From Rhodococcoides fascians A25f (lineage in GTDB: Bacteria; Actinomycetota; Actinomycetes; Mycobacteriales; Mycobacteriaceae): a stretch of 64,000 nt of DNA. Made by a program: the position numbers and the translations under genes. The notes beneath the pieces are model-generated. The model was given only the letters and a program-made list of their open reading frames with translations. It was not told where the DNA came from and made no database searches. Every line of letters begins with the position of its first letter. Positions within the stretch are counted from its first letter, which is position 1. Where the stretch lies: NCBI RefSeq assembly GCF_000760935.2, contig NZ_CP049744.1, positions 3,999,501-4,063,500 of the forward strand. The letters are read 5' to 3'. This document shows positions 45,791 through 53,782 of the stretch, piece by piece.

Positions 45791-46228
45791 GTGCCCACCA
45801 GCAGGAACACGACAGCCAGTTGCGACGACGTGTGGGACGTTCTCGCCAACGGATGGAGCTACGCGACATGGGTTGTCGGTGCTTCCCGAATTCGCGCCGT
45901 CGACGGCAACTGGCCCGCCGCCGGAAGCTCGATCCATCATTCTGTCGGTGCCTGGCCCGCAGTACTCAGTGATGTCACCCGCTCGGTGGGAATGCACGCC
46001 GGTCGTGAACTCCGGCTGGAGGCGCGTGCACTGCCGTTCGGAAAGGCGTCGATCACAGTTCGTGTGCACCCGACAGCCACCGGGTGCCGCATCGAGATCA
46101 TCGAACATGCGATCACCGCACCGTTCGACCTGGTGCCGGACCGCATCCAACATGTTCTCGCGCATCCACGCAACGCCGAAGCGTTGCGCAGACTTGCACT
46201 CCTGGCCGAGCGATCCACCGCCCCGTGA
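45791..46228 (+). CDS. SRPBCC (START-like) domain protein
   Basis: A 145-residue protein with the SRPBCC/polyketide-cyclase fold, a ligand-binding helix-grip barrel. Supporting pattern: CDDVWDVLANGWSYATWVVGA at the N-terminus (part shown), GSSIHHSVGAWPAVLSDVTR, HAGRELRLEARALPFGKAS and a C-terminal helix PDRIQHVLAHPRNAEALRRL. GTG 45791 has GGAGG 7 bases upstream. Its stop overlaps the permease start as GTGA, so it heads a three-gene coupled operon. It may bind the compound that the permease moves or the flavoprotein modifies; this is inference. Confidence 0.78.
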   Translation: MPTSRNTTASCDDVWDVLANGWSYATWVVGASRIRAVDGNWPAAGSSIHHSVGAWPAVLSDVTRSVGMHAGRELRLEARALPFGKASITVRVHPTATGCRIEIIEHAITAPFDLVPDRIQHVLAHPRNAEALRRLALLAERSTAP

Positions 46229-47544
46229 GCAACACTCCACTGCGACAAGCAGTCTCGGGGAAGATGCTGTTCGTGTTCATTCTCGGCGACGTGCTCGGTG
46301 CCGGAATCTACGCTCTCGTCGGCGAGATCGCGGGCGAGGTCGGCGGAGCCATCTGGCTTCCCATGCTCGTCGCCCTGCTGATGGCGCTGCTCACCGCGGC
46401 CTCGTATGCGGAGTTGGTCACCAAGTACCCACGAGCAGGCGGCGCAGCCGTGTTCGCGCAACAGGCGTACGGAAAACCGCTCGTGTCGTTCCTGGTCGGA
46501 TTTTCGATGCTCGCCGCAGGCGTCACCAGTGCCGCCGGGCTTGCGCTTGCCTTCTCGGGCGATTACCTGGGCGTGTTCCTCGACGTGCCGGCCGTACCCG
46601 CTGCAGTGGTCTTCTTGCTGCTGGTCGGGTTGCTCAACGCGCGCGGAATCACCGAATCTCTCCGGGCCAACCTCGTCATGACGGTGGTCGAGGTATCCGG
46701 GCTGGTGGTCGTCATCGCCCTTGCCGGACTCGTACTGAGCCGTGGAGACGGAGTGCCGTCTCGCGTCCTCGAATTCACCGACGAGACAACCCCGACGCTG
46801 GCCGTGCTCGGGGCGGCCCTGCTCGCCTTCTACTCGTTCGTGGGCTTCGAGACCTCGGCGAACATCGCCGAGGAAGTCGAGGACGTGCGCCGGGTCTACC
46901 CACGAGCCCTACTGGGTGCCGTCACGGCGGCCGGTGTGGTGTACGTGCTGGTAGGACTGGCAGTCTCGACCGTCGTGCCTGCCGACACGTTGGCGCAATC
47001 GACCGGCCCGCTGCTCGAGGTCGTCGCCGCCGCAGACGCCGGTATTCCGCCGTGGGTGTTCAGCCTCGTCGCGCTCGTCGCGGTGGCCAACGGCGCATTG
47101 CTGACGATGATCATGGCGTCCCGCTTGACATTCGGGATGGCGCGCGACGGTTTGCTCCCCGGAGCGCTGGCCAAGGTTCTGCCCGGGAGAAAGACACCGT
47201 GGCTTGCCATCGTGGCCACCACCGTCGTCGCAATGGTTCTCTGCACCACCGGATCTGTTGCGGCACTGGCCGAAACCGTGGTGTTGCTACTGCTGTTCGT
47301 CTTCGTGAGCACCAACGTCGCAGTGCTCGTGCTACGCCGCGATCGCACAGATACCGACCATTTCCGAACGCCCACAGCACTTCCCGTCCTCGCGCTCATC
47401 ACCTGCGCTGTACTGCTCACCCAACAGTCGGGAGCAACGTGGCTGCGCGCCGGACTGCTCCTCGCGGTGGGGGTCGCACTGTACGTCGTCGGTACAGTCC
47501 TCACCAGGAAGACCACGACCGAGCAGAGGAGCACTTCCCGATGA
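46225..47544 (+). CDS. APC-superfamily amino-acid/polyamine permease
   Basis: A 439-residue transporter with about twelve hydrophobic helices. The first unwound helix motif is FILGDVLGAGIYALVGEIAG (GxGIY signature), and the sixth carries ALLAFYSFVGFETSANIAEE, the SFxGFEtxAnxaEE motif of APC permeases. Substrate cannot be assigned, though the E-rich second site is like amino-acid carriers. GTG 46225 overlaps the SRPBCC stop (GTGA), and its own stop overlaps the flavoprotein ATG (ATGA), so the three are tightly coupled. Inner membrane. The upstream frame to 46084 is read-through. Confidence 0.92.
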   Translation: MSNTPLRQAVSGKMLFVFILGDVLGAGIYALVGEIAGEVGGAIWLPMLVALLMALLTAASYAELVTKYPRAGGAAVFAQQAYGKPLVSFLVGFSMLAAGVTSAAGLALAFSGDYLGVFLDVPAVPAAVVFLLLVGLLNARGITESLRANLVMTVVEVSGLVVVIALAGLVLSRGDGVPSRVLEFTDETTPTLAVLGAALLAFYSFVGFETSANIAEEVEDVRRVYPRALLGAVTAAGVVYVLVGLAVSTVVPADTLAQSTGPLLEVVAAADAGIPPWVFSLVALVAVANGALLTMIMASRLTFGMARDGLLPGALAKVLPGRKTPWLAIVATTVVAMVLCTTGSVAALAETVVLLLLFVFVSTNVAVLVLRRDRTDTDHFRTPTALPVLALITCAVLLTQQSGATWLRAGLLLAVGVALYVVGTVLTRKTTTEQRSTSR

Positions 47545-49133
47545 CCACCACCGAGGTCGACGCGATAGTCATCGGCAGCGGTCACAACGGATTGGTGGCT
47601 GCTGCGGCGATGGCCGACGCGGGCTGGGACGTGGTGGTCCTCGAAGCTGCCGAGCACCCCGGCGGTGCCGTGCGTAGTGCCGAGCTCGTTCCGGGTTTCA
47701 CCAGCGACCTTTTCAGCGCCTTCTATCCGATGGCGCTTGCATCGCCGGCAATGACCGCCCTCGAACTCGAACGACACGGGCTGCAGTGGTCGCACTCGCC
47801 CGCGGTGTACGGCCATGCACGGTCGGCGCAGGACGTCGACGCTCCCGTCGTCCACCACGACGTCGAGACCACGGCGGCGCTACTGTCCGAACACGACGCG
47901 CGAGACGGCGATACCTGGCTGCGGCTCTTCGAGCAGTGGGAGCGCATTCGCGAGCCGCTCCTCGATTCACTGTTCGGACCGTTTCCGCCCGTGGCACCCG
48001 CAGCACGGTTGGTCCGCACCCTAGGGGTGCCCGAGACACTGCGTTTCGTCCGATTCGCGGCCCTTCCGGCCCGGGTGATGGCTCACGAGTTGTTCCACAG
48101 CGAAGCTGCGCGTTGCTTGCTGCTGGGCAATGCGATGCACGGCGACGTGCCGACCGATGCCCCCGTCAGCGGAATGATGGGCTACCTGCTCACGATGCTG
48201 GCCCAGGACGTCGGCTACCCCGCCCCGGTCGGTGGATCATCGGCACTGACCGGCGCTCTGATTCGCCGAGGGGCCGCATCGGGGGCCGCGCTCGAATGTG
48301 GACAGCTGGTCGAATCGATCGACGTTCGCGGCGGCCGTGCGCGTGCGGTGCACACGGCGGCCGGAGACACGTTCCGTGCACGCAGGGCAATCGTCGCCGA
48401 TGTATCGGCACCGGCACTGTACGGCTCGCTGCTTCCGTTCGACGCAGTTCCGAGTCGAGTGCACGACGACCTGCGCGCCTTCGAGTGGGACACCCCGGTA
48501 GTCAAGGTCAACTACGCCCTCGATCGTCGAATACCCTGGAACTCACCGTCTTTGGCGGATGCAGGCACAGTTCACCTCGGTGCCGACGACAACGGCCTCG
48601 TGCACTGGGCCGCCGACCTCACCACCGGAGTTCTTCCACAGAGCCCGTTCATGCTGTTCGGCCAGATGACCACGGCCGATCGAAGCAGGTCGCCGGAAGG
48701 TACCGAAAGCGCTTGGGCCTACACCCATCTACCGAGAGGCGTCGTCGACGATGCTGCGGCCGACACCGTCGCCGACCGTGTGGACAGAGTTCTCGATGCT
48801 CATGCACCGGGATTTCTGGATTCGATCGTCGGCCGGATCGTGCAGCGACCGAGCGATCTGCACGGGGCCGATGCCAACCTGTACGGCGGCGCGGTGAACG
48901 GTGGAACCGCACAGCTTCAGCAACAGTTGATATTTCGGCCGACGCCGGGGCTGGGACGGTCGGAAACTCCCGTCGAGGGTCTGTTCCTCGGTTCTGCATC
49001 GGCGCACCCCGGTGGCGGGGTGCACGGAGCAGCAGGCCTCAACGCTGCTCGGGCAGCGCTCGGGCAGCGCGGCGTACGAGGCTGGATGAAGAAGAAGGTC
49101 ACGAGTTCTCTCATAGAGCTGCTGGCCAGGTGA
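47541..49133 (+). CDS. FAD-dependent oxidoreductase, phytoene-desaturase/PYROXD2-like
   Basis: A 530-residue flavoprotein. The Rossmann FAD motif is AIVIGSGHNGLVAAAAMADAG with the ribose-binding acidic end VVVLEAAEHPGGAVRS; a C-terminal motif LFLGSASAHPGGGVHGAAGL closes the FAD site. Resembles phytoene desaturases and PYROXD2-type proteins, which oxidise or isomerise lipophilic substrates. ATG 47541 is coupled to the permease stop; the very long frame upstream is read-through. Ends with a basic amphipathic helix (WMKKKVTSSLIELLAR) that could attach it to the membrane. Substrate unknown; possibly what the permease takes up. Confidence 0.86.
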   Translation: MTTTEVDAIVIGSGHNGLVAAAAMADAGWDVVVLEAAEHPGGAVRSAELVPGFTSDLFSAFYPMALASPAMTALELERHGLQWSHSPAVYGHARSAQDVDAPVVHHDVETTAALLSEHDARDGDTWLRLFEQWERIREPLLDSLFGPFPPVAPAARLVRTLGVPETLRFVRFAALPARVMAHELFHSEAARCLLLGNAMHGDVPTDAPVSGMMGYLLTMLAQDVGYPAPVGGSSALTGALIRRGAASGAALECGQLVESIDVRGGRARAVHTAAGDTFRARRAIVADVSAPALYGSLLPFDAVPSRVHDDLRAFEWDTPVVKVNYALDRRIPWNSPSLADAGTVHLGADDNGLVHWAADLTTGVLPQSPFMLFGQMTTADRSRSPEGTESAWAYTHLPRGVVDDAAADTVADRVDRVLDAHAPGFLDSIVGRIVQRPSDLHGADANLYGGAVNGGTAQLQQQLIFRPTPGLGRSETPVEGLFLGSASAHPGGGVHGAAGLNAARAALGQRGVRGWMKKKVTSSLIELLAR

Positions 49134-49136
49134 CGG

Positions 49137-49226
49137 CGTTACCGAACCGAGACTTGTCGTTACCGATTCGAGATCTGCGGCAGAGCCTTCCGCAACTACG
49201 CACTGACATTGTTGAAAGCACAACAA
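49137..49226 (+). promoter_or_regulatory. Direct repeats and a dyad before the partner-switching genes
   Basis: CGTTACCGAACCGAGA (49137-49152) and CGTTACCGATTCGAGA (49158-49173) are direct repeats 21 bp apart (14 of 16 identical). TTGTTG, six bases, CAACAA follows at 49209-49226. Together they look like activator or operator sites for the STAS operon; no SigB-like promoter was found. Confidence 0.45.
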
Positions 49227-49290
49227 CTCAGCGTCTCGCACCGCACGGGCACACCGATCGGTGCGAGCGCTTCGGGGAAGAGGTAAGGAC

Positions 49291-49647
49291 ATGCTGACGA
49301 GCACTGCAACCATGGAACGCTCCCTCCGCGACGACGAAAGCGTCTTCCGACTCGAGACAGTTCGCACTTCCGACGGCCTCGACACACTGCGCGCATTCGG
49401 CGAGCTGGACATGTCCACTCGGGCCGAATTCGTCCACAGCCTCGACTGCCTCGCGTCCACGTCGGATCGGGTGGTGGTCGATCTGTCGCAGGTGTCGTTC
49501 ATGTATTCGGGTGTGGCCAACGCGATCATCGATGCGACGTACGCGCATCCGGGCAAGATCGCCGTATTCGCACCTGCACGATCGGTTCGTATGGTTCTGG
49601 ACGTGCTCGGTGCCGGCGGGTTGTTGATCGACACTTTCCGGTCGTGA
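49291..49647 (+). CDS. STAS-domain anti-sigma factor antagonist
   Basis: A 118-residue STAS protein: LRAFGELDMSTRAEFVHSLD, then VVVDLSQVSFMYSGVANAIIDA. A serine where RsbV proteins are phosphorylated is replaced by the YSGVAN context, in which Ser is still present, so control by a kinase is possible. ATG 49291 with a clear AAGGAC; the earlier in-frame start at 49261 is less likely. First of four genes (two STAS proteins, a kinase, a phosphatase) on the same strand that make a partner-switching module. No sigma factor gene is next to it. Confidence 0.85.
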   Translation: MLTSTATMERSLRDDESVFRLETVRTSDGLDTLRAFGELDMSTRAEFVHSLDCLASTSDRVVVDLSQVSFMYSGVANAIIDATYAHPGKIAVFAPARSVRMVLDVLGAGGLLIDTFRS

Positions 49648-49678
49648 ATCGCACTCGATAACAGGTAACGTCGCAGAC

Positions 49679-50068
49679 ATGTCAGAGGAGCCGACCGGAG
49701 GGCCGTTCGAGATCGTGTCGGCTGCGCACGACTCGACGACCGTACTCACTGTTCGAGGGGAATTGGACCTCGACACCATCCCTACGCTGTCTGCCACAGC
49801 GTTTCCTGCGGCCGACACCGCCGAAGGGGGCTTGGTCGTGGACTTGACCGACGTGAGTTTCCTGTCGTCGAGCGCGATCACAGTGTTGGTGCGCGTGTGC
49901 GATCGACTGCCGGACGCCTCGCGCATGGCGTTGGTTGCGGTGAACGGCGTGGTCGTTCGGCCCGTGCAGCTCAGCGGAATCGATCGCGTCATGGCCACGT
50001 TCACCACCGTTCCCGACGCCGTTGCGCACGTGCAGTCTTCGACTCGCAGCGGCGAGGCCGACCGATGA
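49679..50068 (+). CDS. STAS-domain anti-sigma factor antagonist (RsbV-like)
   Basis: A 129-residue STAS protein with the classic RsbV pattern: VLTVRGELDLDTIPTLSATA, then LVVDLTDVSFLSSSAITVLVR, in which the Ser of LSSSAI is the likely phosphorylation site. When dephosphorylated it would bind the RsbW-like kinase downstream and free a sigma factor. ATG 49679; weak ribosome site, 31 bases after the first STAS stop, so likely translated from the same message. Ends in an Arg/Glu tail. Cytosolic. Confidence 0.88.
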   Translation: MSEEPTGGPFEIVSAAHDSTTVLTVRGELDLDTIPTLSATAFPAADTAEGGLVVDLTDVSFLSSSAITVLVRVCDRLPDASRMALVAVNGVVVRPVQLSGIDRVMATFTTVPDAVAHVQSSTRSGEADR

Positions 50069-50096
50069 CACCACATCCCCGGTCGGAGCGCAGATC

Positions 50097-50549
50097 GTGA
50101 CCGCGAGCAATTCGGGGTCGGCCCCTCTGCGTTGGAGTCACACGGCACAGGCCGAGCCGACGACGGCGAGCACGCTTCGTCGGCGGCTGCGCGGCTGGGT
50201 GCTCGAACTCGGAGTGAACAGCGCTCTGGTGGACGACATCGTGCTCGGGGTCTACGAGGCGCTCGCCAACGTCGTCGAACATGCCTATCGCGCGTCCCCC
50301 GAAATCGGAACGATGACGATCACCGCGGCGTACGACCACGAGACGCTCACCGTGACCGTCTCCGACACCGGAACGTGGCACCCACCGACACCGACGACCA
50401 CTCGTAGCCACGGCCTGCAGTTGGCCGCCGCAGTATCGGACGAGCTGTCGGTCGATCATCGACCCGGTCTCGGCACGGTCGTGACCGTCGCGTGGAGCAA
50501 GCCGCTCGCCGCGGCCCGCCCCAGCGGGTCATCCCACCGCGCGACCTGA
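50097..50549 (+). CDS. RsbW-like serine kinase/anti-sigma factor
   Basis: A 150-residue GHKL ATPase. The N box is VYEALANVVEHAYRA (Asn and His for ATP/Mg2+) and the G1 box is VTVSDTGTWHPP (DxG), followed by a G2-like SHGLQLAAAVSDELSV. These proteins phosphorylate RsbV-like antagonists and bind sigma factors. GTG 50097 is chosen; the frame to 50022 overlaps the STAS gene. It is 28 bases after the STAS stop and 15 before the phosphatase start, so four genes form one unit. The sigma factor it controls is not in the neighbourhood. Confidence 0.88.
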   Translation: MTASNSGSAPLRWSHTAQAEPTTASTLRRRLRGWVLELGVNSALVDDIVLGVYEALANVVEHAYRASPEIGTMTITAAYDHETLTVTVSDTGTWHPPTPTTTRSHGLQLAAAVSDELSVDHRPGLGTVVTVAWSKPLAAARPSGSSHRAT

Positions 50550-50564
50550 TCAGGAGGAGTACCC

Positions 50565-51833
50565 ATGACCGCTTCGGCTGCCGAACTACTCGCCTCTGCG
50601 CCCTGCGGAGTGTTCTCGGTCGACGTCGCCAGCGGCAGAATTCTGTACGCGAACGTGGCCGCCTCTCGAATCACCGCCCGCAGCCGTGACTCGCTGGAGG
50701 GAACCCCCGTCGCAGACCTCTTCGGTACCGAATTCGCGCCGGTGCTGGCCGGCCTGCTCGACGCTGCATCCACATCCGATTCGGACGTGCCGATCGGGAC
50801 TGCAGCCCAGCTGACCGGCGCGCCGGGGCGAGCGTCGTCCACTGCGGTGTCCGTGCTGGCGAACAGACTTCGTTCGGAGTCGGGCGCGATGACCGTCACG
50901 ATGACGCTGCACAACGAGACGGAACGCCGAGTGCGCGAGCAGGATCTCGTCGACGCCCGTATTTATGCCGAGGCGGCTCAGGACGATGCCGAAGCAGCCC
51001 TCGATCGATCCCAGGATGCGCTGGGAGCATCGGAGCAAGCCCGAAAGTTGGCCGAGGCCGAACGGACTCAGGTTCAGATCTTGGCGTCGACGCTTCAGCG
51101 GACTCTGCTACCACCGATCCTCTCCGCTCCGACCGGCATGAACGTCGCAGCCCACTATCACCCCGCGTCCCTCGATGAAGTCGGTGGTGATTTCTACGAT
51201 GTGTTTCCACTCGACAAAGACACGTGGGGCTTCTTTCTCGGTGACGTGAGCGGTAAGGGTGCCGGTGCCGCCGCCGTCACGTCACTGACCCGGTACACCT
51301 TGCGGGCCGCGGCAGTGTTCGACCGCAACCCGATCTCGGTATTGGAGAACCTCAACACCGTTCTGCATCACGAGTTTCACGGCGACGACCCGAGGTTCTG
51401 CACGGTGGTGTTCGGCACCATCACTCCGCAACCGAACGGCGCGGTGGTGCACCTCGCAAGCGGCGGGCATCCACCTGCGATACGCGTAACCCACGACGCT
51501 GCAGTCGATTTCGTCGATACCACCGGCGGGCAGCTCGTCGGTGCCCTGTCCGAACCCCACTTCGAGTCGGCATCGGTGACACTGCGGGCCGGTGACGTCA
51601 TGGCGTTCTACACCGATGGCCTGACCGAAGCGATCGTGGGGCCCGGCCGAACTCGCTTCGACGACAACGGCAACCTCGAGACCTTCGTCGCCGAGATGGG
51701 GCCCACCACTGCTCCGAAGATCGTCGACGACCTCACCACCCTGCTGGCGTCGTTCGGAGACGGACTTCAGGACGACGTGGCTCTGCTCGCCTTCGACGTC
51801 CCACTTCCCGACACAGACTCTGTCGAGGCGTAG
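50565..51833 (+). CDS. PAS-SpoIIE (PP2C) phosphatase, RsbU-like
   Basis: A 422-residue signalling phosphatase. Residues about 1-115 are PAS-like (GVFSVDVASGRILYANVAAS); 120-185 form a coiled coil with long helices (EQARKLAEAERTQVQILAST); 190-415 are a SpoIIE-type PP2C domain: HYHPASLDEVGGDFYDVF and GVSGKGAGAAA-like GDVSGKGAGAAAVT, then GDVMAFYTDGLTEA and GLQDDVALLAFDV, with the Asp residues that bind metal. It would dephosphorylate the STAS proteins. ATG 50565 with AGGAGG upstream. The PAS domain may sense redox, light or a small molecule; no cofactor residue is clear. Confidence 0.9.
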   Translation: MTASAAELLASAPCGVFSVDVASGRILYANVAASRITARSRDSLEGTPVADLFGTEFAPVLAGLLDAASTSDSDVPIGTAAQLTGAPGRASSTAVSVLANRLRSESGAMTVTMTLHNETERRVREQDLVDARIYAEAAQDDAEAALDRSQDALGASEQARKLAEAERTQVQILASTLQRTLLPPILSAPTGMNVAAHYHPASLDEVGGDFYDVFPLDKDTWGFFLGDVSGKGAGAAAVTSLTRYTLRAAAVFDRNPISVLENLNTVLHHEFHGDDPRFCTVVFGTITPQPNGAVVHLASGGHPPAIRVTHDAAVDFVDTTGGQLVGALSEPHFESASVTLRAGDVMAFYTDGLTEAIVGPGRTRFDDNGNLETFVAEMGPTTAPKIVDDLTTLLASFGDGLQDDVALLAFDVPLPDTDSVEA

Positions 51834-51852
51834 TTGTCGCGGAGGGCGTCGA

Positions 51853-53097
51853 TCAACGAGACAGTATTCCGGACAGGAACACTTTCAGCACATTGTCGGC
51901 GACTTCTTCCGGGGATTCTCCCGATCGCGTCAGCGATCTGATCACCACATTGTTGGCGAGCACGGTGGCCAGTTCGACTGCGGACACCTCGGTAGCGAAG
52001 TCGCCTCGGAGCTGACCGCTCTCGAGAATCGGGGTCAGTGCCGACGGCACGGGAAGGTGTTCCCTGATGGTGGTGACGGTACCGGGCTCGTGAAACTGCT
52101 CGAAGCTCAGCGCAAGCAACATTCCCGAGCTCATGGCCCGGTTGCGCGACACGAACTCCGCCAGACGATTCACCGAACGCACTAGAGCGACAACCGGTTC
52201 CACGTCGAGCCGAGCATCCGCGCGACCCAGCCGGAGTACACGCTCGAACTCGGGGGTGAGTGCGGCGACAATGATGTCGACTTTGCTCGGAAACAATCGC
52301 TTGAGATCGGTGACGGTGAGCGAGGACGCCGACGCGATGTCCGCGAGGGTGACCGAGAAGTATCCGTGTTCCGAGAACAGCGTCTCGGTGGCCACGATGA
52401 CATCGGATTCGATGTCGCCCCTTGCCGGATCGAGGGATTCGAGCGATGGCAGCGCATCGACCTGCTCGTCGGTACGCTGCCGTCGATCCGAGTGGACCGG
52501 GTCCACCGCCCAATCGAGCAACGAATCGATGGCCGTGGCCACGCGTTCCGCGGAGATCGTTCCCGGGCTGAGACTTTCACGGAAGGCAAGCCCGTCGAGC
52601 AGAGCTACGAACACTGTGGAGAGGTCGGCCACCGTCAACGGTGTTCTCACCGAGCCGCCGACAGCGCGGAGTTTGTGCCGCACTGCGCTCTCGACGGCGT
52701 GATCCATGGCATCGAATTCCGGTGCCAACGAGGACCGCGCTCCGGCGTGATCGGAGGCGATCATGGCACCGATCATCCTTTGACGCAGCAGCCCCGAGGT
52801 CAGCTGCTCGAAATAGGCCGCGAGATCCGAGGACGGCTGCTCGGCGACGTCATCGGGCGGTGAGTACTCCAACGTCACGTGTGCGAGCAGATCCTCCATG
52901 AACGCTTCCTTGCCGCCGCGCTCGCCGGTGCGGGAGGAACCTGGATAGGCATTGTGGAAAGTCTGATGCGACAGTCCTGCTTCTTCCACGACCGCTGCAA
53001 TGGACAGCGAGCGCGCCAACACCGTCATATCGAGATCGGTCAGCAGGCGGGAACCGGCCCGGAGCAATTGTTCGCGTGGTGTGGATTTCGAGCTCAA
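51853..53097 (-). CDS. Tandem TetR-domain regulator
   Basis: A 414-residue protein with two TetR-like parts. The first HTH lies near residue 30 (SLSIAAVVEEAGLSHQTFHNA), with a helical domain to about 200; a second HTH is near residue 250 (TLADIASASSLTVTDLKRLF), again followed by a helical domain. Single-domain TetR regulators are usually about 200 residues, so this looks like two fused units able to bind four half-sites. TTG 53097 fits AGGCGG better than the TTG at 53103. Convergent with the SpoIIE gene. Target unknown; an AT-rich dyad (53167-53182) lies before the start. Confidence 0.82.
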   Translation of the reverse strand: MSSKSTPREQLLRAGSRLLTDLDMTVLARSLSIAAVVEEAGLSHQTFHNAYPGSSRTGERGGKEAFMEDLLAHVTLEYSPPDDVAEQPSSDLAAYFEQLTSGLLRQRMIGAMIASDHAGARSSLAPEFDAMDHAVESAVRHKLRAVGGSVRTPLTVADLSTVFVALLDGLAFRESLSPGTISAERVATAIDSLLDWAVDPVHSDRRQRTDEQVDALPSLESLDPARGDIESDVIVATETLFSEHGYFSVTLADIASASSLTVTDLKRLFPSKVDIIVAALTPEFERVLRLGRADARLDVEPVVALVRSVNRLAEFVSRNRAMSSGMLLALSFEQFHEPGTVTTIREHLPVPSALTPILESGQLRGDFATEVSAVELATVLANNVVIRSLTRSGESPEEVADNVLKVFLSGILSR

Positions 53098-53166
53098 CGA
53101 CAACCGCCTACGGATGTTCGATCTGATGGATCGTCGACTATATCAATACACACCACGAGCTGAATT

Positions 53167-53182
53167 TTTATAGGTGTATAAA
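53167..53182. promoter_or_regulatory. AT-rich dyad in divergent gap
   Basis: TTTATA, GGTG, TATAAA at 53167-53182, a perfect 6-bp dyad in an unusually AT-rich stretch between the tandem TetR and LuxR-type genes, a candidate operator. Confidence 0.45.
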
Positions 53183-53302
53183 GTCCATTGGATTCGGATA
53201 TCGAATTATGCAGTGATCCTCGAACATGATGGTGTTGTTTCATATTTCGCGGCGTGGTCGGATGATCGAAACACCCAAGACGGACAACGGGGGTCGAATG
53301 CC

Positions 53303-53704
53303 ATGCGGGACACGAACACAGGTGTGACGACCACGACGCTCGAGATTGCGTCCGGCGGGTCGCTTCACCCGTCACAGCGATTTGCGCCTCGGCGAAGCGC
53401 GTCGGCGGTGCGCTCCCGAACCACGGCAACCCCCGGCACCGATAGGCCTCGGGTGCCGCAGGTACCGGCCGAGTTCGTCGATCCCGGATTGACCACGCGC
53501 GAAATTGCGGTTCTCGGAGCCTGGTTGCGCTGCGACTCCAAGCAAGAAGTGTGCGCTGTGCTGCATATTGCGCTGGGCACGGTGAACACCCATCTGTCCC
53601 GTATTCGCGCGAAGTATGCCAGTGTCGGTCGAGCCGCGCCGACCAAAGCGTCGCTGGTGGCGAGAGCACTGCAGGACGGCCTGGTCGCCCTGGACGATCT
53701 GTGA
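53303..53704 (+). CDS. LuxR-type HTH regulator
   Basis: About 133 residues with a LuxR/NarL-type helix-turn-helix at the C-terminus: LTTREIAVLGAWLRCDSKQE (start), VCAVLHIALGTVNTHLSRIR (recognition). The first 60 residues are disordered and Arg/Thr/Pro-rich, and there is no receiver domain. ATG 53303 is preferred over one at 53174, which lies in the AT-rich operator region and would give an odd extension. It is divergent from the tandem TetR gene, so the two may be cross-regulated. Target unknown. Confidence 0.75.
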   Translation: MRDTNTGVTTTTLEIASGGSLHPSQRFAPRRSASAVRSRTTATPGTDRPRVPQVPAEFVDPGLTTREIAVLGAWLRCDSKQEVCAVLHIALGTVNTHLSRIRAKYASVGRAAPTKASLVARALQDGLVALDDL

Positions 53705-53782
53705 GGGAAGGTCGGCACGAGGCGGACAGTGCAACGATGCCCTGCCCGCCCAGGTGACGACGCACGTGGCACACTTCGGTCG

